From Oscheius sp. JU75 (taxonomy: Eukaryota; Nematoda; Chromadorea; Rhabditida; Rhabditidae), in the NCBI GenBank assembly GCA_037178855.1, contig JASJZC010000006.1:2170001-2234000 (forward strand): a stretch of DNA of 64,000 bases, read 5' to 3'. This document shows positions 31,103 through 42,418 of this stretch, piece after piece. Position numbers and translations under genes: made by a program. The notes beneath the pieces were generated by a model. That model did no database searches and had not been told where the DNA came from. It saw only the letters and a list, made by a program, of their open reading frames with translations. Position 1 is the first letter of the stretch; each line of letters begins with the position of its first letter.

Positions 31103-32455
31103 ATGTCGAACCGTCGTCGTGCTTCTGGGGACCATATCACACCTAACAGTGGTGCATCTAACGAGGCTCACCTTGTTGCAGGAACCCCATCCAAAAAGAG
31201 TAGAGTTTCAACATTTTCATACCGAGGATTCTTCAGAACCCAGAATGCTGCTCACCTACGACCCTGATCTGGAAGTTGTCACAGCTACCATAGATCCGGA
31301 CAATGACACCTACAAAGAGACGGAGCTTGGAAAGTTCGAGGTGCTTCAGACAGTAGAACATAATGAACAAGGCTACTACCTGCTTTGTAAGAACATGCGT
31401 CTACGAGGATACTTTGGGTACTTGTAGTCTACTTTTACTATTTCAAGAATTGGTTTTAGACCAGCCCTGCTAAAGTATCTCGGTGGCAGGAACGAGATCA
31501 CTCGTCAGTTACGAGATTACTCCAATTTGGGACCAGCAGTTGCGGCTGCTGTTCAGCTTGCTGAAGCTGTTAACAACTCTGCCAGGGAGATTCAATTTTC
31601 TGGACATGTCAGTTTTTATCTACAGGGATGAGCCGATTTCCAGCTCGTTCACGCCAATATCGTGAAAGTTCTGGGTTTCGTCGCACCGAACGGTAGAGGA
31701 GAGGATATCAATGCCATTATAATGGAAGGAAATTTCAACGATGGGAGTCTTGACGCTTGTAAGCCTTTCGATCACTCCGAATCACTGAAATCTTTTCGAT
31801 GCTTCTCGTAATCAGATTCCTGATTTACTGGTGAAGGCCTTCGCTCTTCAACTCGCCTTAGCATTGGAGTATTGTCATTCTCTGGACGTCATGCACAGAG
31901 ATGTTCGTACCAGAAAGTGGGTTTTATTATATGGTTTCATCAAACCACTTCAGTATCTATGTACAAGACGGAATGACAGTAAAGCTCGGAAACTTTGGCT
32001 ACGCTCGTGTTAGAGACCAGAACAATATCCATACTGCAAAGTACGTTAAATGATCAACAAATAAAATGAAAATTCGTGAAGCAAGGGAGAGGAGGTGTAC
32101 TACCGAGCCCCGGAGATAATTTCCAGCCATGAAACAACAGAATACACTGTCTCCGTCGACGTGTACGGATTTGCTCTGGTTCTTTGGTCGATGCTACATG
32201 ATGGAAGGTGAGTGGCCAGTTTACTTCCGGTATTCTTCTTCCAGGAAGCCTTACAAAGATGATCCTGCATGCGAGAGGCTGGTGAGGAACGAGAACAGGT
32301 TCAAACAGCATCTGGTAGCGGGAAACAGACCTAGAATCGATGACAATGTTGACCAAGAACTGGCCAACCTGATCAAAGAGTGTTGGATCAACGAAACCGA
32401 GATTAACAAGAGACCTTCGATGAGCAGTGTCGTCCAAACTCTTCAGAACATGTGA
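31103..32455 (+). CDS. Divergent pseudokinase K3
   Basis: Exon 1 (31103-31199) starts MSNRRRASGDHITPN after a TTTCAG acceptor. A 37-nt intron (31200-31236) joins it to MLLTYDPDLEVVTATIDP. Then come ELGKFEVLQTVEHNEQGYY in place of a glycine loop, ALLKYLGGRN (probable strand-3 lysine), REIQF..HANIVKVLGF, the hinge INAIIMEGNF, ALEYCHSLDVMHRDVRTRK, VKLGNFGYARV (DFG to NFG), VYYRAPEII, VDVYGFALVLWSM and CWINETEINKRPSM. The HRD aspartate is present, but the loop asparagine is replaced by lysine and the DFG aspartate by asparagine. All exons join with GT-AG introns of about 36-57 nt. It is tyrosine-kinase-like in layout. Its inverted relative is K10. Confidence 0.72.
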
Positions 32456-32590
32456 ACTTGATCTGTACTGCTGTAAATCTGTGATTTACTCTTTTACTCT
32501 TGGTGTTGAGGGTTTTATAACCATGTAAATACCGGGAATCCACTTGAATCTCTTCTTTTTTTGCATACTAACTCGAAATTTAAGCCAAAC

Positions 32591-33813
32591 ATGGACTACC
32601 TCTACGATCCTCAATTGGTCGTAGTCGAGATGGCCGTAGACCCGGACCATGATCCCTATCCGGAGACTGTACTTGGAAAGTTCGAAGTACTTCAGACCAT
32701 TGAACACAATGTACAAGGCTACTACCTGAAAGGCCAATTTGCACCCGGTATTCTCGGTGAATACTTGGGGTACAGTAGTCTACTTCTATTATTTCAAGAA
32801 TGTCTTTAGATATGCGTTGGTGAAGTATCTCGGTTCAAGGAATAACATCATTCGGCAATTGCGAGACTATTCTGGAGTAGGTGTGAGTGCAGCGGTTGCG
32901 ACTCAAATCCGCCAAGCAGAAGATGAGAATAACCCAGAGAGAGAGATCAGATTTGCAAGAGAAGTGAATCATTGCACTCCTTTGAAAGAGTTATTGTTTC
33001 CAGCTTGCCCACGAGAACATCGTGAGAATCCTTGGCTTCATCTCTCCGGATGGTAAGCCGGACAACATCAATGCCATCATTATGGAGGGGGATTTCTACG
33101 GAAACCTCGAAGATTGTACGTCTTTTAGCCGCTCTGAGTCACCAAAGTAATTCAGACGCTTATACCAATCAGATCCCGCTCCCAGAGGTGAAAGTCTTTG
33201 CTCTACAACTGGCTTCAGCACTGCAATACTGTCATTCTCGTGGCATCATGCACAGGGACGTTCGTGCCAGGAAGTAGGCTTCTCAAGTTATTTTCCAATG
33301 CCAGATTTAGCATTTACGTCCAGCAGAATAAAATGGCAATCAAACTTGGAAACTTTGGCTACGCTCGTGTTGGAGACAAGGACGATATCCATACTGCAAA
33401 GTACGTTATATGATCAACAAATAAAATGAAAACCCGTGAAGCAAGGGAGAGGAGCTGTACTACCGAGCTCCGGAGATGATCTCCACTCATGCCATAACAG
33501 AATACACTTTCTCCGTCGACGTACGGATTCGCTTTGGTTCTTTGGTCGATGTTGCATGGTGGAAGGTGAGTGGCCAGTTTACATCCGGTATCCTTCTTCC
33601 AGGAAGCCTTACAAAGATGATCCTGCATGCGAGAGGCTGGTGAGGAACGAGAACAGGTTCAAACAGCATCTGGTAGCGGGAAACAGACCTAGAATCGATG
33701 ACAATGTTGACCAAGAACTGGCCAACCTGATCGAGAAGTGTTGGATCAACGAGACCGAGATTGACAAGAGACCTTCGATGAGCAGTGTCGTCCAAACTCT
33801 TCAGAACATGTGA
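32591..33813 (+). pseudogene. Pseudokinase K4, frameshifted
   Basis: Same exon plan as K3: MDYLYDPQLVVVEMAVDP, ALVKYLGSRNN, REIRFARE then AHENIVRILGF, INAIIMEGDF, ALQYCHSRGIMHRDVRARK, IKLGNFGYARVGDK, YYRAPEM, and a C-lobe ending SVVQTLQNM. Compared with K3 and K10, two bases are missing near 33521 (GTCGACGTACGG in place of GTCGACGTGTACGG), which shifts the frame inside the conserved DVYGFA helix. Unless it is rescued by splicing, the C-lobe is out of frame. Its closest relative is K9 on the other strand. Confidence 0.65.
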
Positions 33814-33974
33814 ATGTTCCCCTTGTGGTACTTTTTGTTGCAATAAACCTGTTATTATTTTATGTTTTTCGATTAAAGGTGTTAAAGTCAAACAAATACC
33901 GTTGTTACTTTGAATTTTAGGATTTCTATCTTTCTCATCCAGCGAACACTGTTTAGTGGATCTCTTTTACACAT

Positions 33975-34754
33975 TCAGATGCGACAAGAGGTCTAATGTG
34001 ACAATTTTAACGACCGAAAAGTGCCCCAGTTACCCCCAATCATCGCCAACAGCCAGGTAAAAAATCATCCAGTTTTCAAACCTCCCGGTTCCAGAGAACA
34101 TCAACATTCTCTTCCATTTCCATCGAATCGGTGATCTACAGAGACAGTCTTCCAGTCAGGCCAGAGAGTACATTGTTCGAAAAAGACGACATGGTATATA
34201 TCTCGGTCTCGACCGACTTTGGGTGGGTTTAAAGACAAAAAATCTATTTTTGAGATCAGTGTTTGCATGCTAAAACAGTCGCGAACTAATCGGAAAAATC
34301 AGGAATTTGTTGTTCAACAGTTAGTGGGATTTTACAATTCGAATATGTCTGACCTCTTGAGTACACAGGAACAGAATAGGAAAATAACCTTTTACGACCA
34401 GGTTAGACTGATATATTCAATGAAACAGGAAGTTTTTAAGATCCACGATCATGTGAACATAGTGAGTACTTTCAACTTTGATTGATATCTGAAATGGGAT
34501 TCAGATTGTGTACAGAGCCCTCCAGACGATGAAACGGTCATTTTACGGGTCTATCAGCTAGCAAAAGCTTTAAAATATTGTCATACCAACCAAAAAATAG
34601 TCCATGAAGATACTAGACCCAGCAAGTGAGCCAGTAGGATTGACTTAGATTGATAAAAGCCTGTTGGAGGACCGAGAAACGGGATCCAAGTGAAGATACC
34701 CTTCCCCTGGAACAGAGAAGACCAACAGCCTCTGCAATCTTCAAACTTCCTTGA
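33975..34754 (+). pseudogene. Pseudokinase K5, internally deleted
   Basis: Recognisable parts: an N-terminal exon (STFSSISIESVIYRD), KQEVFKIHDHVNI (helix C), LAKALKYCHTNQKIVHEDTRPSK (catalytic loop with HRD changed to HED), then directly CWRTEKRDPSED...RRPTASAIFKLP. The activation segment and helices F and G are absent between 34626 and 34661, so it cannot fold as a full kinase domain. Confidence 0.6.
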
Positions 34755-34921
34755 TTACAATTAAACTATTCGATCTCTTTCTGTCATTTCTCTAGAGTCG
34801 TTTGTCTCTATCGACCAATTTCTCCGCTATTTCAAAACGCTGTTATCAGTGAGAAAACGTGGCTGGCTATCAGTTGCCAGTTTCTCTTTCTCTCCCCTCA
34901 TTGTGTACACGCTTTTTCTAT

Positions 34922-36460
34922 ATGGATGATCAAGTAGCCCCAAATATTCCTGATCATTATTTGGGATCGAATGAGGAAAAGAATCAGCAAAGATAACGGA
35001 TGTTCAGCCGTAAGTCAACTCTATGTCTTTTTGAGAAAGGTTGCAGTCCCGCAGTATCTCTTGATCCCGATCGCTAAAGTTCGAACCAAATTGGACCTTC
35101 AGCTACGACCAGCTGGTGCAAATGAGTCGTTTCTGAACTTGGTTTTTTCTGAAACTGATCAATGGTGAGTCAGAGATCCTATGTGTAGACCAATGTGAAC
35201 AGTTTCTACCTCGAAAGTGTTCTTGAGGCAAGAACCCAAGTTCTACTAAAACACGCTGACTTATATCGCTATATGGGAGAAAAAAATCCGGATGCAGTAG
35301 AGCAGATAGCGAAGTACGACGCTGCGAGGAACATACCAAGGATACAGGACATTAACCTCCGAGCATCAGAAGTAAGACTTTGGTTCTTCAAATATCATTT
35401 TCCAGTTGTTGTCGAGCGTCTAGGATTTGGGCAAAACAAAGAAAAGACCATCTTCGAGTTCACTTATGAACTTCGCATCTGCTTTGAAATATTGCTATAT
35501 TGATCTTGGAGTAATGCACCGGGCTGTCTATCCAAAATAGTGAGTTGATGTTTATCAAATTTGAGGGCCAAAATTGGGGGGATGTATGAAAAACAGGGGA
35601 TGAAGACGAGTTCCTTCAATTACTCACCATCTGATCAGCTCGACATGGTTAGAGTTGCTAGAGAAAGATCGCGCGCCACTTTTAACATATGGCGCAGTCG
35701 GTAAGAGTTCCGACAAACTTTTCTGCTTTGTGTATGTGTACATTTGGAAACATCTTCAAAAGATCCATTGTTTCCTATTGTTGAGCAAAATTATCAGATG
35801 GTGCTGAAAGCTAACACGTTCGAGTGCCAGGGTTTGTGATCATCAAACTTTAGCAGTAAACTTACTTTCAAGTTTGCAAGACAACGTCACTAAATGTATT
35901 TTTCCAGCATCTTCGTGTTCGAACATAACGGCTTCCCCTACGTAAAGTTAGGAGGACTGGTCTTTGCCAAGATGAAGAGTCTCGTGGCAACACCGAGATC
36001 AGGAATCCTATGCGTGGCAATTGTACTCCTGACACAATCGATGATGGTCAGATTCTAGCTGCTACGAGTTCTCCTCAGACATCTATAGTCTGGGAATGGT
36101 GGCCTACTTCATGTCTCAAGGAAGGTTCGAAAGTATTAGACTAACAAGTTACAAAGCTCATTTAGACACCCTCATGGAGACTGTAGGCGTAGCATGACTG
36201 AATTCAAGAGAGATTTGGAGAGGGTAGTGGAACCCCGTGACTTTCGATTAAGACTTGTCTTATCTGATGAGGGAGCTGATCACCAAGTGTACCACCATCG
36301 AGAGACGAAACAGGGAGGGGAATATCTGTTCGCTCGGCCTACCGACCTGTCAATCAAGTCGAAAACTATCTTGAGGAGAATGGATACAAGCCAGTCTTTA
36401 TTTGTTTGGTTAAAAAAAATTATAGTATACAGTATTGCGTGCCGTGATTGTGGTTGAACT
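34922..36460 (+). pseudogene. Pseudokinase K6, decayed
   Basis: N-terminus MDDQVAPNIPDHYLGSNEE resembles K7, but the frame breaks near 34970. Later parts: VLEARTQVLLKHADLYRYM, ALKYCYIDLGVMHRAVYPK (HRD to HRA), YVKLGGLVFAK (DFG to GLV), FSSDIYSLGMVAYFMSQGR, and a C-terminal helix YRPVNQVENYLEENG that sits in another frame. Both the catalytic aspartate and the DFG aspartate are gone, and at least two frame breaks are present. Confidence 0.55.
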
Positions 36461-36511
36461 CCCACTTTTTTTTTCCTTTGACTGCCCTATTCAATCTCAA
36501 CCCGAATTCAG

Positions 36512-37891
36512 ATGGCTAATCAAGAAGTTCCCGAGATTGTGCCCATGGAAGTCAACTACTTGGGAGGAGAGGAGAACCTGGAAAGAATCAATCAAATGAA
36601 TGGTTTGTCTCTTGGTAAAACCAAAATTCCTCTTTAGCTCCGAGCAACGAGCCATTACCAATGTGTGACCTAGTGAAGGAGAGTGATCTGGGACAAGTGG
36701 AATCTCTGGAGAGGGACGAGACAGACACAGAGCTAGAGCGTATCAGTTCAGGCACTTTTAGATGGTTCGACTCTTTTTTTGTTGAGAGTAGACTCTTTAA
36801 GTATCTTTCTCCGCGTAAGACTGGATGGGCAGACCAGGGCCCTGATGTCGGGACATACCTTGTACGAGGATCTGAGACAAACGAAACCCAACGTTGCACA
36901 AATGGTGGAAGAGGCGCGTCTGATCAAAACAGCCGACAGGATTCCGAACATCTGCTTTGACATAATTGCGGTGGGTTTTCCATTTGAGCACTTAATCATT
37001 CATTTAAGCATCCGTTCGTCTTGCAGCCCCGCTTTATGCTCGGTCCCAGTCTGTTTCTGAACGAAGTTACTGACATCCTTTACGAGAATGCGCCTTTGGG
37101 CACGCTGTATAAACGTAACTTTTTACTGTTTTGGCTCTTAGTCCCTTTTCTAGATGTCGAAAGAGAAAACACACATTTCGACGACACAACCATCCTCCAG
37201 TTTGCATATCAGCTGGCCACAGCCATTGAATACTGTCACTATAAGCTGAAGATTATGCATAGGAACATCAACTCCAAGAGGTCTTTTTGTTTATTTATTG
37301 TGAAACTTTTGTTCAGCATCTTCGTTTTCCAAGCTCCAACGGGACGTTTCTACTTGAAGCTGGGAGGTTTCGTGTTTGCCAGGAAAGTCTCACACAAGGA
37401 TGCGCTGTCTGCCAAGTGAGTCCCTATTTCAAAGCTTACATCCCACTATTCTCAGTACAAACAGGATCCTTCGTTTCTCAGCTCCGGAGACTCTTCAAGA
37501 TAGCTCCGATGCTGCTTTCTACAGCTACTCTAGCGACATCTGGAGCTACGGAATGGTTCTCGACTACATTGCTCACAATGGAAGGTAAGAATCCTGTCCT
37601 ATCGACCGACTGTTAGCTCCTTTTAGAAATCCGTTTGAGGGACTGAATCACAGGAGTCGGCTGAGAAGAGCCTTGTGGGAGAGTGGCAGAAGACCAGTAC
37701 TGCGTGCCGATCTGCATAGTGATCTCGTGATGCTGATCGAGGCTTGCTACAGATCTGAGAAACGTGATGAAAATGGAGTAATCGAAAATAATCTGGACCT
37801 TCGTCCAACTCCAGTTGAAATTCACAATTTCTTGGTTGCTCGTGGTCACCTGAACGAAGAAGAGGGGGCCTTACAGGCAGTTGCTCAATAA
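36512..37891 (+). CDS. Divergent pseudokinase K7
   Basis: Starts MANQEVPEIVPMEVNYLGG after an ATTCAG acceptor. Visible parts: GQTRALMSGHTLYEDL, VEEARLIKTADRIPNICFD (helix C), ILYENAPLGTLY (hinge), LATAIEYCHYKLKIMHRNINSK (HRD to HRN), FYLKLGGFVFAR (DFG to GFV), FSAPETLQ, SSDIWSYGMVLDYIAHNGR, and a C-lobe ending GHLNEEEGALQAVAQ. The catalytic aspartate, loop asparagine and DFG aspartate are all replaced, so a non-catalytic role is likely. The join near 36775-36805 is unclear: the frame changes there in both K7 and K8 at the same point, which suggests an unrecognised short intron rather than a chance break. Confidence 0.6.
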
Positions 37892-38198
37892 AGTCGTCTC
37901 TTACAACGACAGCTCTGTAATCCTTCACAAGAAAATGTAAAGAGATAGTATAGAGAGATCGCTATAATCACTTTCTGTCATTATATATTTTAACCTATAT
38001 GTACTACTGATTGTTTTTGTTTAATTTCCTAACGATTCCATAAACTTGTAGTATGTTTTGACATTTTCAGTTCGCTCAGATGGGCGCTCGAGTTCCCACT
38101 GTCGTTTTTTTATTTGATTGGTTGTGGTTGGACACGAACTGTTTCTTTGAATGGCCCTTCAAGTCTATAACCAAATACAAATTCCCACCGGTTAGCCC

Positions 38199-38647
38199 AT
38201 GGGTTTCAACTACTTGGGAGATGATGAAAACCTGAATCAGGAAAGAATCGATCAAATGAACGGCTCGTTTATTTATGAAAATCAAATCTTCTCTTCAGCT
38301 CCAAGCAAGCAATGAGCCACTGCCAATATGCAAAGTTGACGAACTTGGAGAGCTAGAATCTGAGAACACGGACGAATCAGATCTGAACCTGTCGTTGCAA
38401 CTGATAGCAAAGGATATTTATCATCGAGGGGGATTCGTCCCAACTTTCTCCGAGTCAGATTGGTTGGGCAAACTAGATCTTTACTATCCGGCCATCATCA
38501 GTACGAGGATTTGGTTCAAATGAAGAACTTGTCTGCTGCCAACGAGATGGAAGATGCACAGCTGAAGAAGACAGCCAATCGATTTCCAAATATCTGTTAT
38601 GATATCATCAAGGTCGGTAGTTCGATCTCGCAATCTATCTGTTATTG
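38199..38647 (+). pseudogene. Pseudokinase K8, only N-lobe left
   Basis: Starts MGFNYLGDDENLNQERIDQM, close to K7, and continues through GQTRSLLSGHHQYEDL to TANRFPNICYDIIK followed by a GT donor. A TTAA MITE fragment then begins at 38648 and the rest of the gene is missing. Inverted sequence follows the MITE, so K8 marks the forward side of the turning point of the array. Confidence 0.65.
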
Positions 38648-39071
38648 TTAAAGCGAGTATTCGGGCCCTTTTCTAGTTCGCAAAAGTTAAAAATCAGGTG
38701 GTTTGACAAGGCATAGCAAGTCGAGATTGCACTGGCTTTCAGTTTTCGCATCTTATTCGAGCTGCAAGGTTGAGCGTTTTTGAGACAGAACTTTGGGAAT
38801 AATTTTGAGTGGAAAACTCTAGTCTAGGCAGTGCAAACTATGAGGAAGATTACTGAACGTCCTAAACCAGCGTAGCTACGTTTCTGAAGTAACTGGGATG
38901 CATTCAACTTTTATTTCGAGTAGTTGTCTAGAAATAAAGGAGCAACATTCTACTAGAAGCTACAATTTCGACTTAATATCCTTTTCTCTGGAACTAGCCT
39001 TAACTTGCCAAAAAGCCCGTGACTTGTCGAGACAAGGCTGACAAGTACTGCCGAGAAAGCTTCTCGGCAAA
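38648..39071 (+). mobile_element. TTAA MITE fragment at array turning point
   Basis: Matches the left two-thirds of 27197-27855, starting TTAAAGCGAGTATTCGGGC and ending at GCTTCTCGGCAAA (39071). The right terminal part is missing. The next base, 39072, starts a kinase exon in inverted orientation. Confidence 0.75.
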
Positions 39072-39078
39072 TTTGCCG
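39065..39078. repeat. Palindromic junction CGGCAAATTTGCCG
   Basis: At the MITE-to-kinase boundary, CGGCAAA of the MITE meets its own complement TTTGCCG, which is the end of the kinase exon (minus strand ..ACGGCAAA). This 7-base inverted microhomology is what a foldback or template switch would leave. Confidence 0.6.
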
Positions 39079-40166
39079 TATGGTTTTCTTCCTTGTTTCC
39101 AGCACGAGCGTAGCCACAGTTTCCAAGCTTGATTCTGTTTTCATCCTGGACGTAAATACTAAATGTGGCGTTGAAAAATAACTTGAGAAGCCTACTTCCT
39201 GGCACGGACGTCCCTGTGCATGATGCCATGAGAATGACAGTATTGCAGTGCTGAAGCCAGTTGTAGAGCGAAGGCTTTCACAAGTTGGAGCGGGATCTGA
39301 TTGCGAGAAGCGTCTGAATTGCTTTAAAGACTCAGAGCGGTCAAAAGACTTATCCGGCCTACCATTCGGTGAGATGAAGCCACGGATTCTCACGATGTTC
39401 TCGTGGTCGAGCTGGAAACAACATTTCTTTCAAAGCAGTGCAATGATTCACTTCTCTTGCAAATCTGATCTGTCTCTCTGGATTTTCCTTTTCTTCCGCT
39501 GGACGGATTTGAGTCGCAACCGCTCCACTCACATCTACTCCAGGATAGTCTCGCAACTGCCGAACGATGTCATTCCTTCCACCGAGGTACTTTACCAACA
39601 CGGGTCTAAAGACGTTCTTGAAATAATAGAAGTAGATTACTGTACCCAGTGGAATGTCTATCGGAATGGGTACCGATGAAAGCGCGATTATCCAAGACGT
39701 GCTCGAAGCTTTTGATCACAGAAAAGAGATTTTCTGGAGGAATTAAATCGAAAAGAAACGAACAGTAATGTTTTTGATCAAAGTTTATCCGAGAAAGAAA
39801 CAATAAACGGAGCAAGGTATATAAATTACGGAGATCCGAAAAACTGGGAAACGTCCGAGAGCAGAAAAACTGAGAGCCGAAATTTGGCGTGCACGAGAAA
39901 ATACGTACGTGGTTTGAAATAACGAATGGGCGGGAAGCGAGAGGAACTGTGAAGGACAAGAATAGAATGGGGACTGGCACCGGCTTGCTGACAACCCCAA
40001 GTATCCACCTAGAATATCGGGTGCAAACTGGCCATTCAGGTAGTAGCCCTGTACATTGTGTTCAATGGTCTGAAGTACTTCGAACTTTCTAAGTACAGTC
40101 TTTGGATAGGTATAGGGGGGCCGGATCTACGGCCATCTTGACTACTACCAATTTAGGATCGTACAT
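39072..40166 (-). pseudogene. Pseudokinase K9, broken inverted copy of K4
   Basis: On the minus strand: MYDPKLVVVKMAVDP (40166 downward), FEVLQTIEHNVQGYYLNGQF, then after an intron with about 340 bases of extra sequence VLVKYLGGRNDIVRQLRDY, RQIRFARE, DHENIVRILGFISPNG, ALQYCHSHGIMHRDVRARK and IKLGNCGYARAGNKEENHTA, where it stops at the MITE junction. The hinge exon is deleted and a frame break occurs near 40110, so it is a pseudogene. The DFG position reads NCG. Confidence 0.65.
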
Positions 40167-40399
40167 GTACAGTTCTGGCTTCTAAAGGCTTTGGTCAGAT
40201 ATATATATATATACTCACTTTTGTTGGGAGCAGCATGGTCCTTGAAGGCAGAACAGACTGGCATGTTTGGCTGAAAGTTCGAGTTTGTATGCAAAGGAAG
40301 AAGAGATACAAATTCAAATGGATTCCCGATACTTGCGTGGTTATTAAACCTTCAACACCAAAAGTAATAGGGCAAATCACAGTTTTATGGCAGTAAAGA

Positions 40400-41800
40400 T
40401 TAAATTCGCATGCTCTGAAGGGCTTCGACCACCTCGCTCATCGGAGGTCTCTTGACATCGTCGGTTTCGTTAATCCAACACTTCTCGATCAGATTGGCCA
40501 GCCCTTGGTCAACAATGTCATTGATTCTGGGTCTGTTTCCCGCTACCAGATGCTGCTTGAACATGTTCTGGTTACTCATCAGCCTCTCGAGTTCAGGATC
40601 ATCTTTGTAAGGCTTCCTGGAAGAAGGATATCGGATGTAAACTGCCAACCCACTCTCCACCATGTAGCATCGACCAAAGAACCAGAGCAAAGCCGTACAC
40701 GTCGACGGAGAAAGTGTATTCTGTTATGGCATGGCTGGAGATCATCTCCGGGGCTCGGTAGTACAGCTCCTCTCCTTTGCTTCACGGATATTCATTTTAG
40801 CTGTTAATCATCTAACGTACTTTGCCGTATGGTTTTCTTCCTTGTTTCCAACACGAGCGTAGCCAAAGTTTCCAAGCTTGATTCTGTTTTTATCCTGGAC
40901 GTAAATGCTAAATGAGGCGTTGAAAAATAACTTGAGAAACCTACTTCCTGGCACGGACGTCTCTGTGCATGATGTCCAGAGAATGACAGTACTCTAGTGC
41001 TGAAGCCAGTTGTAAAGCGAAGGCTTTCACCAGTGGGAGCGGGAACTGCTTTTTTTCAGAAGTGAATTTTTTGAGATCTAGAATACTTTGGTGGTCCGGA
41101 TTGATCAAAAGACTTACAAACTTCGAGGGGTCCGTCGAAATCTCCCTCCATGATGATGGCATTGATGCTGCACGGGCTACTATCCGGTGAGATAAAGCCA
41201 AGGATTCTCACGATGTTCTCGTGAGTGAGCTGGAAACAATAACTCTTTCAAAGCAGTGCTATGATTTACCTGTCTTGCAAATCTGATCTCCCTCTCTGGG
41301 TTTTTCTCATCTTCTGCTAGGAGGATTTGTTTCGCAACAGCTGCACTCACACCTTCTCCAAAATTGTCTCGGCACTGCCGAGTGATGTTATTCCTTCCAC
41401 CGAGGTACTTCACCAACACGGTTCTAAAGACATTCTTGAAATGATAGAAGTTGACGACAAGTACCTAAAGGATCCTTGTAGACGCATGTTCTTACAAAGC
41501 ACATAGTAGCCTTGTTCATTGTCTTCTACTGTCTTACAATGGAGAGAGTATCCCTGCCCGTTACTGTCAACTGTCTGAAGCACCTCGAACGTTTCACGTG
41601 CAGTATCCGGAAAGATAGCTGTGAAAATTTCCAGATAAGGGTCGTAGGTGAGCAGCATTCTGGGTTCTAAAGAATCCTCGGTATGAAAAAGATAAAACTG
41701 TACTCTTTTCGGGTGGGGATCCTGCAACAAGGTGAGCCTCGTTAGATGCACCACTGTTAGGTGTGATATGGTCCCCAGAAGCACGACGACGGTTCGACAT
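40400..41800 (-). CDS. Divergent pseudokinase K10, inverted copy of K3
   Basis: The start MSNRRRASGDHITPN is identical to K3. Exons begin 41800-41704, a 37-nt intron, then 41666 downward: MLLTYDPYLEIFTAIF, a repeated unit (LQTVDSNGQGYSLHCKTVED then NEQGYYVLCKNM), VLVKYLGGRNN, REIRFARQ, THENIVRILGF, INAIIMEGDF, ALEYCHSLDIMHRDVRARK, RIKLGNFGYARVGNK, LYYRAPEMI, VDVYGFALVLWSMLHGG and CWINETDDVKRPPM, ending ALQSMRI. The frame appears intact throughout, with GT-AG introns. The DFG aspartate is asparagine and the loop asparagine is lysine. It is one of the best-preserved genes of the array. Confidence 0.72.
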
Positions 41801-42201
41801 TTTCGAGCTGTAATCATGAGTTAGTGCAAAAATATAAACAAAACAATAATAAGAAGCATGAAGTCGATGACGGGATCGGATCACACGAGTTGTTTAATGG
41901 CAGAACGATGCTAACCAAGGAGATCAATTGTTTTCGGAATGTGGAGGAGAGAACAAATGAAAAACAGCCTGATAATGATAATAGCGGATAGAAATGATTG
42001 CACAACATTGGGACATAAAAAAGATTGAGAAATTGGGAGTTCGTTTCGAGAACCAGACGTCCGTTTGGATGAATCTGGAAGAAATGGAGAGGGGTCTTGG
42101 ATCAATTGTTCGCATGACTATTTCTTTGGCCTTATCAAGAGTCCAGAGAGTGGATGGTACGAAAAGAGCCTGGCGCCGATGAATCATCGAAAGTTTATTA
42201 A

Positions 42202-42418
42202 TCAATGAGGATGATTGTTGGCAACGTAGGCTTCAATCTTGCTGAAGGTGCATTGCAGAGGTACCTCTTCCATAATATTCCCCTCGTCGTCACGTAACTC
42301 AGTCCTCCAACAGATGCGTATGAGACGATGGAAGTCTGGATGTTCGGTCAAAACTGGTCTTAGAGGTTCTTCTCCTCCCTCGTCGTCACGTAACCCAGCC
42401 GTTTTCGGAATCTGACCT
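42202..42418 (-). pseudogene. Pseudokinase K11, C-terminal exon only
   Basis: The minus strand matches the last exon of K1 (VRFRKRL, LTEHPDFHRLIRICW, IEAYVANNHPH), but an insertion that repeats TTACGTGACGACGAGG near 42385 breaks the frame. Its 3' flank down to about 41890 matches K1's flank at 28936-29250. No upstream exons remain. Confidence 0.6.

Noticed and set aside
34426-34440. TGAAACAG in K5 and other motif hits inside exons (e.g. 25575, 32125)
   Set aside because: They lie in coding sequence and are isolated, so they were left out of the piRNA motif count.
38953-39393. 146-codon minus-strand ORF at the array turning point
   Set aside because: It merges frames of the MITE and K9 and does not follow the kinase homology.
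40199-40212. (TA)n microsatellite
   Set aside because: Short simple repeat with no further structure.
28130-42418. Reading the kinase-like genes as active protein kinases
   Set aside because: The DFG aspartate is replaced wherever it can be read, and the glycine loop and loop asparagine are also missing.
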